Assembly (NCBI GenBank): GCA_013360195.1
Contig: JABWCQ010000005.1
Span: 1 to 64,000, forward strand
Source: a bacterium
GTDB taxonomy: Bacteria > Electryoneota > RPQS01
Reading direction: 5' to 3'
Length of the DNA: 64,000 nucleotides
The stretch's first letter is position 1, and every line of letters starts with the position of its first letter. The notes below the pieces were generated by a model. The model worked only from the letters and a program-made list of their open reading frames with translations. It ran no database searches and was not told the origin of the DNA. Below are positions 33,826-42,261 of the stretch, one piece after another. The position numbers and the translations under genes are program-made.

Positions 33826-35157
33826 TTACTTCTTGCGCTTTGCCGTCAACAGCGGGGCAAGTGCGTCTTCAAGGGTCGGCGTGCCGATTTCCTGCAGATC
33901 ATACATGACTCGTACGGCGGGTTTGGTAATTTTGATCACGCGAGCGAGATCAATCGGCGTGGCAACGATGACGGAGTCAACTTTAGCCTTGGTGATTGTG
34001 GCTTCGAGGTCCTTCATTTGCTTGTCACCATATCCCATTGCCGGCAAAAGCGAACCGATTTCCGGATAGATTTTGAAAGTTTCCGCGATTGAACCGACTG
34101 CGTAGGGCCGGGGATCCACCATTTCGGCGGCACCGTATTTCTTCGCGGCAACGACACCCGCACCGTACTTCATTTCTCCGTGGGTGCAGGTCGGTCCGTC
34201 TTCGATGACAAGAACGCGCTTGCCTCGAATCAGCTCGGGCTTTTCCACCTTGATGGGCGATGCCGCATCAATCACCATTGCTTTGGGATTGTGCTTTTCG
34301 ATGGAAAGACGCAACTGCTGCATCTGCTCAAGCGAAGCGCTGTCGACCTTGTTGATGACAATGATGTCCGCCATGCGGAAATTGGTTTCGCCGGGATAGT
34401 AGGACATTTCATTTCCTGCACGCAGCGGATCGGCGACAGTTATATAGATATCCGGCTTGAAGAATGGCAGATCGTTGTTTCCTCCGTCCCACAAGACGAC
34501 ATCGGCCTCTTTTTCCGCTTCGCGCAGAATCTTTTCGTAGTCCACGCCCGCGTAAATCACTTGTCCGCGCGCAATATGCGGTTCGTATTCCTCCATTTCC
34601 TCAATCGTGCACTTGTGCTTCTTGAGGTCGGAAATGGCTCCGAAGCGCTGTACGATTTGCATTGACAAATCTCCGTAGGGCATGGGGTGACGCACAGCAA
34701 CGACCTTTTTCCCCGCCGCCTTGAGAATCTCCGCAACTTTGCGCGTGGTTTGCGATTTGCCCGCACCGGTTCGCACGGCACAGACGGCAACGACGGGTTT
34801 CGTAGACTTAATCATGGTCTCACGGCCGCCGACCAATTTGAAATTGGCTCCGCACGCGAGTATGCGCGACGCCCAATGCATGACATATTCGTGCTTGACA
34901 TCACTGTATGAATAGACGACCTCGTCAATCTGATGCTTCTCGATTAACTTTTCGAGGTCCTTTTCGGCGTGAATGGGAATCCCCTTGGGATAGAGTTTTC
35001 CGGCAAGTACTGCCGGATAGGTTCGGTCGTCAATACCGGGAATTTGAGCGGCCGTGAAGGCCACAACGTCATAAGTTTCGTTATCACGATAAATTGTGTT
35101 GAAGTTGTGGAAGTCACGGCCGGCAGCGCCTTGGATGATGGTTTTGATTCGTTTCAT
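33826..35157 (-). CDS. Cyclic 2,3-diphosphoglycerate synthetase-like GTPase
   Basis: A 443-residue protein of the COG2403-type family. The N-terminus is a Rossmann-like domain (IIQGAAGRDFHNFNTIYRDN). The middle holds a P-loop (AVCAVRTGAGKSQTTRKVAEIL), a DGGNNDLPFF segment and the G4-like INKVD. The name comes from the archaeal enzyme that makes cyclic 2,3-diphosphoglycerate; bacterial relatives are often next to arginine deiminase or carbamate kinase and their reaction is not settled. Here it starts 37 bases after the arginine deiminase stop, consistent with that pairing. Confidence 0.85.
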   Translation of the reverse strand: MKRIKTIIQGAAGRDFHNFNTIYRDNETYDVVAFTAAQIPGIDDRTYPAVLAGKLYPKGIPIHAEKDLEKLIEKHQIDEVVYSYSDVKHEYVMHWASRILACGANFKLVGGRETMIKSTKPVVAVCAVRTGAGKSQTTRKVAEILKAAGKKVVAVRHPMPYGDLSMQIVQRFGAISDLKKHKCTIEEMEEYEPHIARGQVIYAGVDYEKILREAEKEADVVLWDGGNNDLPFFKPDIYITVADPLRAGNEMSYYPGETNFRMADIIVINKVDSASLEQMQQLRLSIEKHNPKAMVIDAASPIKVEKPELIRGKRVLVIEDGPTCTHGEMKYGAGVVAAKKYGAAEMVDPRPYAVGSIAETFKIYPEIGSLLPAMGYGDKQMKDLEATITKAKVDSVIVATPIDLARVIKITKPAVRVMYDLQEIGTPTLEDALAPLLTAKRKK

Positions 35158-35194
35158 AGCAGAAGATTAAGTAGTAGAGAAGATGGGATCGTTG

Positions 35195-36409
35195 TTAGTT
35201 TGCCGAGCGAAACAGCGGCATGGACATGCAGCGTGGTCCGCCGAGACCGCGAACAAGTTCGCTGCCGGGGATCTCGAGTACTTCCACACCGTTGTCTCGT
35301 AGGGCACGGTTGGTATGTATGTTTCGTTCGTAGGAAATGACGCGGTTGGGAGCGAGTGCCAGCATGTTTGAACCGGCGCTGCGCTGTTCACGTGCGGCAT
35401 AGCGCGGGTCACCGTTGGCTGTACGAATGACGGTCAGCGGTTCGCCCAATTCATCTCTAAGGATGTCAATCAACGTGCGCCGCTCGCGTTTCACCAAGGG
35501 CTTGCCGTCGTCCGCCGCTTCGTAACACCTCACCGAGGGACTGTGCTCAATGACCGGCGGGTAACACACAACGGTGTGCGGTCCGACGATGGTGAACACC
35601 GTGTCCAAATGCATGTACACACGCTCCTGCGGAATCGCAACTTCATACACGCGTTTGGCCTTGCCCGCATGAAAGAGATTTGCGGCCAGCAACGCGATGG
35701 TTTCGCTGCGCGTGCGTTCACTCTGTCCGACAGCGATTGCATCCTCGTTGATGACGATGATATCGCCGCCTTCAATGGTGTATGGCCGCGCTTCCATATC
35801 CGAGACACCGAAGATAAACCTTGTACCGCTGAACGCGGGATGCAATTCGAGGACGGTATGTGTCACCCACGTTTCCCGGATACGGGCAGGATAGTGCGCA
35901 TTGCATGAAATTACGTCGCCACGAAATACCATGGCCGGGTCGCGCGTGAAGTATGAATTGGGGCTCGGGTCAATGAGGAATCTGTCGTGATGAATATTGA
36001 GCTCCTCAGTGGATTCGCGGGTGATCTTCGCGAATTCCTGCTCCGTCAGACCTTCGAAGACGAGTCTACAAGTAGCCTCGGGCGAAAAGTGCTCAAGAAT
36101 CGGTTCAATCAGTGCTTGGTTATGATTGAGTTCACACGCTTCCCGCACCAGCCGCTCGCGTCCGGTTTCGCTTGCAGTCACATCACAAACGAGGTCGCTG
36201 AGCGTCATGACCTCAACTCCGTGTTCGCGCATGGTATTCGAGAAGGCATCGTGCTCCTTCTGCATATTCCGCAAGAACGGAATATCTTCCATCAGGAAGC
36301 CCTGCACATTGCCTGGAGTGAGGCGGTCAAGTTCATTTCCGGGACGGTGGACGATGACGACCTTTAGTGGGTCGTATTCATTGCGGATATCGAGCGGGAT
36401 GCGGCGCAG
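35195..36409 (-). CDS. arcA: Arginine deiminase
   Basis: Hydrolyses arginine to citrulline and ammonia, the first step of the arginine deiminase route. Guanidino-modifying enzyme motifs are in place: NSYFTRDPAMVF, the EGGD in YTIEGGDIIVI, the catalytic His in MHLDTVFTIVG and the nucleophile Cys in GLGGPRCMSMPL near the C-terminus. The family's N-terminus (YDPLKVVIVHRPGNELDRLTP) is encoded upstream of the first standard start codon (GTG 36307), so that start is too short. The frame is open to 36442 but holds no ATG, GTG or TTG there. CTG at 36409 with GAGGA four bases before it, or ATA at 36436, is the likely start. The next gene is the cDPG-synthetase-like GTPase. Confidence 0.88.
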   Translation of the reverse strand: MRRIPLDIRNEYDPLKVVIVHRPGNELDRLTPGNVQGFLMEDIPFLRNMQKEHDAFSNTMREHGVEVMTLSDLVCDVTASETGRERLVREACELNHNQALIEPILEHFSPEATCRLVFEGLTEQEFAKITRESTEELNIHHDRFLIDPSPNSYFTRDPAMVFRGDVISCNAHYPARIRETWVTHTVLELHPAFSGTRFIFGVSDMEARPYTIEGGDIIVINEDAIAVGQSERTRSETIALLAANLFHAGKAKRVYEVAIPQERVYMHLDTVFTIVGPHTVVCYPPVIEHSPSVRCYEAADDGKPLVKRERRTLIDILRDELGEPLTVIRTANGDPRYAAREQRSAGSNMLALAPNRVISYERNIHTNRALRDNGVEVLEIPGSELVRGLGGPRCMSMPLFRSAN

Positions 36410-36518
36410 GGATTCCTCGGAGCCAAAAACGGCTATTTTTGCTTAATTATGCTCAATTTAGGGAGAATTCGCGGGAGATTCAAGCGATCGGGAAAACCAA
36501 TGCCTGGGGCGGGGTCTG

Positions 36519-37565
36519 TCAGGTACCCAGCAGTTTGGCAAGTTCGGCAATCGCCCGGCCTTCCCAAAGTGCGGCCTGATCTACCATTTTGGCGGCCTCC
36601 TGTCTGCGGCGGGCATCGCGCCAGTGATGGACATTGGTATCCGGTCCGCGCAGAGACTTACCCTGTTCACGGCGTTCATAGACCCGGCCTAAGTGCCGGC
36701 CAAACTCTTGCCACGAAGCAGCAGCCTGCCCGAAATTAGTGCTCGCCTTCGCCAGTACTTGTCTGGGCTTGCCTCCATAGCGGGGTGCCAGCCGGTCGAG
36801 AAACTGATAGACATGCGTTCGGGAATGGATTTGGCGGTACAATAAGGGACCCATCCAGCTCGGCGGATCATCCCGGACAAAGTCCACGTCGGGATTGCGC
36901 AAATCTTCGGCAAAATTCCTGTAAGCAGTCAAACCAAAATTCACACCGTCGATGGATTCGTGCCGCCAATTCGCAATCGTCCGGCGGACAACCACGGGCA
37001 ACAGTGCCATCCAATCGGGGTCGGGGGTCTCGATGTAATCCACTCGCAGCAGGCTGTTGCCGTCATCGAGCTGCAGCTTCCAGTCGTGCGCGTCGCATTC
37101 GAGTCCGCTCATGGTTTGATTAGGCAGCTTGTGGCCAAGGCGCAGGACTTTCAGCCGTGTTTCAAAAGAGTCCCGATCGTAACCATAAATGAGCATCGGC
37201 TGTCGAAGTTTCGCCAGGAACAGCACCCCCTGATCAATCCACTCTCGGCCGATATCAAAAGCCCGCAAGGATGACGACGGTGTGATTTCCGTCCATGTCA
37301 CACCGAACGACCTTGACAGAGCATCCAACGGAGGCACCGTGCTAACCTCCACGGTCTTTCGCGGATCACGAGAGTAAGCAATCTGCAGCGCTTGCCCGCT
37401 GACGACTTCTGTGTCACCCCAGTTCAACTTCAGGCCATTTCGAGACAAAAGCACCCACAACCCGAACACCAAGTCAGGTTCAGATTCTCCAGCAACTTGC
37501 CGAAGCAATCTCAACTGACCCGGGAAGTCTTTGATGTAAATTTCAGTTTTTGCGCGGGTTGCCAT
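36519..37565 (-). CDS. Uncharacterised protein, possibly BtrH-like
   Basis: About 348 residues, soluble, with no signal peptide. The segment FGLTAYRNFAEDLRNPDVDF resembles the GLxAYxxWAxDL motif in the C-terminal part of BtrH-N/C39-like proteins, but the usual Cys-containing N-terminus is not seen. The C-terminal third is helical and basic (VYERREQGKSLRGPD). ATG 37565 is taken as start; TTG 37625 would add 20 residues. A TTGAGT-17 bp-TATCCT promoter-like pair lies directly before the ATG, leaving almost no leader. Function unknown. Confidence 0.65.
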   Translation of the reverse strand: MATRAKTEIYIKDFPGQLRLLRQVAGESEPDLVFGLWVLLSRNGLKLNWGDTEVVSGQALQIAYSRDPRKTVEVSTVPPLDALSRSFGVTWTEITPSSSLRAFDIGREWIDQGVLFLAKLRQPMLIYGYDRDSFETRLKVLRLGHKLPNQTMSGLECDAHDWKLQLDDGNSLLRVDYIETPDPDWMALLPVVVRRTIANWRHESIDGVNFGLTAYRNFAEDLRNPDVDFVRDDPPSWMGPLLYRQIHSRTHVYQFLDRLAPRYGGKPRQVLAKASTNFGQAAASWQEFGRHLGRVYERREQGKSLRGPDTNVHHWRDARRRQEAAKMVDQAALWEGRAIAELAKLLGT

Positions 37566-37767
37566 TTGTATAGGATACGAAAGCTGAGCTTGAGACTCAA
37601 GGGGGGTAACTCTTTTCAGGTCCAAGCCCTTTCTTCCAATGCTTCGTCAAGGGTCGTACAGGTTCATTTATCTGACCCGCCACAGTGGCTTGCCCTGCGG
37701 ACATTTCCTGCTTACATTATAGGTTCGATACATGCTTGGTTTTCGACACTTGAATTGGAGTATTTGA

Positions 37768-40305
37768 ATGTCCCGCAGATTGATTTTATTGTGTTTAGTT
37801 ATTTTTGCAGTAACAGTAACTGTAAATGCAGCACCGGAGGCCGTTCCCGGGCAGGCTCTTGTTCGATTCGCCAACCCAATCACGATTGAACAGGCTCAGG
37901 CTGAATTCAATCCCGGCGAGTTCCGGGTTGAAAAGGTTCTCGTCAGGCAACTCAACATATTCTTGGTAAAATTTGACCCCAAGCTTGACGTCTTGCAGGC
38001 GGTTGACATGCTCAAAGGACATCCAAAGCTACTATGGGCACAGGCTGATCACATTCTCTCGCAGCGAGTCACACCGAACGATCCGCTCTATTCGTCGCAA
38101 TGGGCGTGGTTTCAAGCGACAGACAGAGACATCGATGCACCTGAAGCGTGGGACATCGCGACAGGCGGAACGAATATCGGCGGCGACGATATCGTCGTTG
38201 CGGTTGTCGACGGCGGATGCCTGCTGACACATCCTGACCTTGCCGCGAACATCTGGCAGAACTCCGCCGAAGTGAATGGAGTCAACGGAGTGGATGACGA
38301 CAACAACGGTTACGTGGATGACAGAAACGGTTGGGACGGGTATGCCAACGACGGCACAATTCCCACGGACAACCACGGCACGCATGTTAGCGGAACCATC
38401 GGTGCGGTAACCAACAACGGCAGCATGGTGGCCGGAGTCAATTGGAACGTCAAGATCATGGAAGTGGCCGCTTCGAGCAGCCAAACGTCTGTCATTTCCG
38501 TCGGGTATTGCTACGTGCTCGATCAGAAAACTCTGTGGTGGACAAGCGGCGGCACGCAAGGTGCCAATGTAGTCTCAACAAATTCAAGCTTCGGAGTGGA
38601 CCTCGCCTTCTGCACTTCGGGCAGTTATCCCGTATGGAATGACTTATACAATGCAATGGGCGAAGTGGGCATTCTTTCGGCCTGTGCAACTGCGAATGCG
38701 AATTACAATGTGGACACTCAAGGCGATGTTCCGACAAGCTGCTCGAGTCCGTACATCATCGCAGTAACCAACACAACCAGCTCGGACACCAAAAATTCCG
38801 GCGCGGCTTACGGGGCAACGACCATTGACCTCGGCGCTCCCGGGACTTCCATTACCAGCACAACCTCGAACGGCTCGACCGGTTCCTTGACCGGAACATC
38901 CATGGCCACTCCGCATGTTGCCGGGGCGGTGGCGCTGATGCATTCCGCCGCGAGCCTGGGCTTTTACAACTACTATAATCTCTATCCTGACTCCGGCGCG
39001 CTGGCACTCAAGCAAATGCTCTTGGACGGCACCGACCCGATTGCGGCCCTGGCGGGAATCACGGTTTCGGGCGGCCGCTTGAATCTGTATAACGCTTGTC
39101 TGGCAATTTCCGAATTTGTAGGCCCCAACCCTGAAGAGCCGTATATCACCGTGGCTCAAGCTGTGTCTAACGACACCTTGACAGGCGATGCGGATGGCGC
39201 ATGGGAACGGACGGAACAAGTGGAAATCGTCGTCACCCTGAACAATCTCGGCGAAGACGCGCTGAATGTTCAGGCTACTCTAACGACGCTTGACCCCTAT
39301 GTCACTATCGGGGACGGAATCGGCACCTTTGGGGACATTCCGAATCTTGCCGAAGGTGACAACAGTGCGGATGTGTTTACAGCGACCCTTGCACCGGATG
39401 CTCCGCTGGACCATTCGATTGATTTCGTCCTCACGGTGACCGCGGACAGCGGCTACTCCCGTGAGTTGACCCTAAGCCTCGATGCTAATCCGAAGGTAAC
39501 TTATTTCGAAGAGAATTTTGAAAACGGCTCCGGCGACTGGACGCATGAAATCATCAGCGGAGTCGTTGACCAATGGCACCTTTCCACGGAGCAAAACCAC
39601 ACACCGAACAGTGCCTGGAAGTGCGGTGACACCGGAACGGGAAATTATGCGAACGCGCAGGATGCCGGACTGGTTTCACCGTCAGTTGTGATTGCCGATG
39701 ACAGTGAACTGCGCTTCTGGTATTCTCTGGACAGTGAACTCTCCGTGGCCTACACCGACTCCGCGTACGACGGCGGCAATGTCTGGATTTCCGTCAACGG
39801 TGGACCGTATTCTCTGATTTCTCCGGTCAGCGATTATCCGAAGGACTTCCGCTACCTTGCGGGCGGCGGCAATCCAGCCAGTGGTCCGCAGCCGGGCAAT
39901 CCGTGTTTCGCGGGACCAACGACGTGGCGTGAAACCGTGTTTGACTTGAGCACCTATGCCGATTCAACCGTGCAGTTTCGCTTCAGATTCTCGACCGATG
40001 CGGCCGGCGCGCGCGAAGGCTGGTACATCGACGACGTAAGATTGCTCGGCGCCCCGGGTGCGTCTGCGGCACCGCAGCCCGTGGACGGATTGGTCATTCT
40101 TTCAGAAGGTTACGACACATTTTTGCACTGGCCGCCCTCGTCAACAAATGGTGCCGTGTATAACATCTACATGAGCACTGAACAGAACATCGAACCGGTC
40201 AATGGCACGCTTGTCGCGCAGACCGCTGACACCTTTTACGTGCACTCCGGTATCGTTGACACCAGCGATTACGTCATTTATCAGGTGACAGTCTCGCTGC
40301 CGTAA
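37768..40305 (+). CDS. Secreted subtilisin-like (S8) serine protease
   Basis: An 845-residue exported protease; ATG 37768 has TGGAG eight bases upstream. After the signal peptide (MSRRLILLCLVIFAVTVTVNA) comes an inhibitor-type propeptide (VPGQALVRFANPITIEQAQ), then the S8 domain with the triad Asp in VVAVVDGGCLLTHPDL, His in DNHGTHVSGTIGAV and Ser in GTSMATPHVAGAVALM. The C-terminal ~380 residues are beta-rich: an Ig/CARDB-like part, a jelly-roll with FENGSGDWTHE and SWYIDD-like signatures (GWYIDDVRLLG), and a fibronectin-type end. No T9SS sorting tail is visible, so its export route beyond the inner membrane is unclear. Confidence 0.93.
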   Translation: MSRRLILLCLVIFAVTVTVNAAPEAVPGQALVRFANPITIEQAQAEFNPGEFRVEKVLVRQLNIFLVKFDPKLDVLQAVDMLKGHPKLLWAQADHILSQRVTPNDPLYSSQWAWFQATDRDIDAPEAWDIATGGTNIGGDDIVVAVVDGGCLLTHPDLAANIWQNSAEVNGVNGVDDDNNGYVDDRNGWDGYANDGTIPTDNHGTHVSGTIGAVTNNGSMVAGVNWNVKIMEVAASSSQTSVISVGYCYVLDQKTLWWTSGGTQGANVVSTNSSFGVDLAFCTSGSYPVWNDLYNAMGEVGILSACATANANYNVDTQGDVPTSCSSPYIIAVTNTTSSDTKNSGAAYGATTIDLGAPGTSITSTTSNGSTGSLTGTSMATPHVAGAVALMHSAASLGFYNYYNLYPDSGALALKQMLLDGTDPIAALAGITVSGGRLNLYNACLAISEFVGPNPEEPYITVAQAVSNDTLTGDADGAWERTEQVEIVVTLNNLGEDALNVQATLTTLDPYVTIGDGIGTFGDIPNLAEGDNSADVFTATLAPDAPLDHSIDFVLTVTADSGYSRELTLSLDANPKVTYFEENFENGSGDWTHEIISGVVDQWHLSTEQNHTPNSAWKCGDTGTGNYANAQDAGLVSPSVVIADDSELRFWYSLDSELSVAYTDSAYDGGNVWISVNGGPYSLISPVSDYPKDFRYLAGGGNPASGPQPGNPCFAGPTTWRETVFDLSTYADSTVQFRFRFSTDAAGAREGWYIDDVRLLGAPGASAAPQPVDGLVILSEGYDTFLHWPPSSTNGAVYNIYMSTEQNIEPVNGTLVAQTADTFYVHSGIVDTSDYVIYQVTVSLP

Positions 40306-40332
40306 TATAGACTGATCTGATCAGAATACCGA

Positions 40333-40367
40333 AGCCCCAATGTTGACCGGACATTGGGGCTTTTGGC
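40333..40367. terminator. Bidirectional intrinsic terminator
   Basis: AGCCCCAATG-TTGACCGGA-CATTGGGGCT is a 10-bp stem followed by TTT on the plus strand. It separates the convergent S8 protease and the cysteine operon. Confidence 0.8.
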
Positions 40368-40390
40368 GTTCGCAGGAGAGAAGATGCGAA

Positions 40391-41815
40391 TCAGTATTTC
40401 GGCAGAGAAGTGTCGATGTGATCAGCCCAGGCGAGAATCCCGCCTTCGAGATTATAGATTCTGTCAAATCCCGCAGATTTCAAAGTGTGCCATGCGCGGG
40501 CGCTGCGAATTCCGCTGCGGCATGAAATAACCAGCTCCCGTTCCTTATAGGGCAGAAGTTCGTCAATTCGAAAATCCAGCTCGGCCAGCGGAATGTGTAT
40601 GTCTTCGTCCAGCCGGGCAATATGCAGCTCCTCGATGTTTCGCACATCAAGCACAACAGGCCGCGAGCCGTTGCCGGTTTGCCTCCGCGCGTGCAGCTCG
40701 TGAACCGTCATTTCCTTGACCTGTGTAAGCGCTTGCTCTTCGTTGCCGAGGCCGCAGAATTGCACATAATCAATAGGCTCAATGATGGTCGGATGTTTGC
40801 CGCACAGCGGGCAATCCGGGTCTTTCTTGAGTTCAAACTTATTGAAGGAACTTTCGAGCGCGTCAAATCGCAGCAACGTCCCAATCAACGGTGTTCCGAT
40901 ACCAAGCAGAAGCTTCAGCGCTTCATTCGCCTGAATGGAACCCACGATGCCCGGAAGAACTCCCAGCACTCCTCCCTCCGCGCACGACGGCACAAGCCCG
41001 GGCGGCGGCGGCTCAGGATACAGACAGCGGTAGCACGGTCCATTCTCATCGCAGAAGACTGAGACTTGTCCCTCAAAACGGTAAATACTTGCATAGACAT
41101 TATGCTTCCCGAGAAAATGACTGACATCGTTTACAAGATAGCGTGTCGGGAAATTATCAGTTCCGTCCAGCAATAAGTCATAACTTGCCGCAATCCCAAG
41201 CGCATTCTCCGCCGTGAAATACGTCTCATAGGTTTCGACATGCACATGCGGGTTCAGATTGAAGATGAAATCGCTTGCCGATTTCAGTTTGGAGACACCG
41301 ACGGTCTTGCGTCCGTGAATGATCTGTCGTTGCAGATTCGTTTCATCCACGACATCCGCATCCACGATGCCGATTCTTCCTACACCCGCCGCTGCAAGAT
41401 AGGCCAGCAGCGGGGAGCCAAGCCCCCCTGCTCCGACCACGAGAACGCTTGACTGCTTGAGTTTCCTTTGCCCTTCCACACCCACTTCGGGCAGCAGCAA
41501 GTGCCGGGAATATTGACGATACTCTTGAGTGGTCAAGTTGCCGCCCGCAATAGAGGGAACTATTGTTAACTGCGCACCGTCATCAAGCTTGGTGTCGTGC
41601 TTTTCAGGCAGATGACGCACATCCTGCGTGCCGACATACACATTGACAAAACTGCGCAGTCTGCCCTCTCCGTCAAAGAGATGCTTCTGCAGCGCAGGAT
41701 ATGCGACTGTCAGCGAATGCAGTGCCTCCCGCACCGTCGCCGCCTCCAAATGGACGGATGGTTGGTCAGCGGTAAATCGGCGCAGCACTGTGGGGACTGA
41801 AATCGAAACACTCAT
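40391..41815 (-). CDS. Sulfur-carrier (MoaD/ThiS/CysO) - E1 (MoeB/ThiF) - rhodanese triple fusion
   Basis: A 474-residue three-domain protein. Residues 1-92 are a ubiquitin-like sulfur carrier (ALQKHLFDGEGRLRSFVNVYV) ending in IVPSIAGG. Residues ~93-355 are an adenylating E1 enzyme: nucleotide loop VVGAGGLGSP (127-135), DGTDNFPTRY (217-226), zinc cysteines Cys261, Cys264, Cys335 and Cys338, and Cys278 in PSCAEGGVLG. Residues ~370-474 are a rhodanese with active Cys432 in ISCRSGIRS. Single E1-rhodanese proteins (MoeZ) charge CysO or MoaD with sulfur in actinobacteria. Here the carrier's Gly-Gly is internal, so it must be cut free to be charged. The start overlaps the JAMM protease stop (TAATG). 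Confidence 0.93.
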   Translation of the reverse strand: MSVSISVPTVLRRFTADQPSVHLEAATVREALHSLTVAYPALQKHLFDGEGRLRSFVNVYVGTQDVRHLPEKHDTKLDDGAQLTIVPSIAGGNLTTQEYRQYSRHLLLPEVGVEGQRKLKQSSVLVVGAGGLGSPLLAYLAAAGVGRIGIVDADVVDETNLQRQIIHGRKTVGVSKLKSASDFIFNLNPHVHVETYETYFTAENALGIAASYDLLLDGTDNFPTRYLVNDVSHFLGKHNVYASIYRFEGQVSVFCDENGPCYRCLYPEPPPPGLVPSCAEGGVLGVLPGIVGSIQANEALKLLLGIGTPLIGTLLRFDALESSFNKFELKKDPDCPLCGKHPTIIEPIDYVQFCGLGNEEQALTQVKEMTVHELHARRQTGNGSRPVVLDVRNIEELHIARLDEDIHIPLAELDFRIDELLPYKERELVISCRSGIRSARAWHTLKSAGFDRIYNLEGGILAWADHIDTSLPKY

Positions 41816-42261
41816 TATATTGCAACTCTCTGGTGAATGATTAACTTCTCTTCGCAGTAGCTTTCACGGTCGTCGGCAAGCTGGTAACTCCGAATCTCCG
41901 CAGGCTTCCGGTTGCGAACGGACAAGATGACATAAGAGTAGAACGGCAGCGCGTGTTCGCGGTCAAACTCCGAAGGAATCGCCGGATGATCCGGATGACT
42001 GTGGTAGAATCCGATCAGGTTTAAATCAAGATTCTCCGCGCGCCGTTCCGCTTCAAGGAAGTCTTCCGGAGTGATCAGGAACCGTCGCTCCTTGTTGTCC
42101 TGACGGCTGTTGTCAATCGGAACGACCTCGTGAATAACCCGCTCGTTGCCGACCTCTGTCCCGAACAGAAATCCGCAGCATTCTTCGGGATAGGTTTTCT
42201 GACCGTGCTCATTGATGTCCTCCAATTGACGGAAATGCAGATGAATAATCGGCCTGTTCAT
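41815..42261 (-). CDS. mec: JAMM/MPN metalloprotease (Mec-like)
   Basis: A 148-residue zinc protease. The JAMM motif is complete: Glu26 in TYPEECCGFLFG, then His87-x-His89-x7-Ser97-x2-Asp100 in FYHSHPDHPAIPSEFD. In mycobacteria, Mec removes cysteine from the CysO carrier by cutting after its Gly-Gly. The operon here pairs it with a cysteine synthase and a CysO-like fusion, which fits that role, and it could also release the carrier from the fusion by cutting after Gly92. ATG 42261 overlaps the cysteine synthase stop (TGATG), and its own stop overlaps the next start. Confidence 0.9.
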   Translation of the reverse strand: MNRPIIHLHFRQLEDINEHGQKTYPEECCGFLFGTEVGNERVIHEVVPIDNSRQDNKERRFLITPEDFLEAERRAENLDLNLIGFYHSHPDHPAIPSEFDREHALPFYSYVILSVRNRKPAEIRSYQLADDRESYCEEKLIIHQRVAI

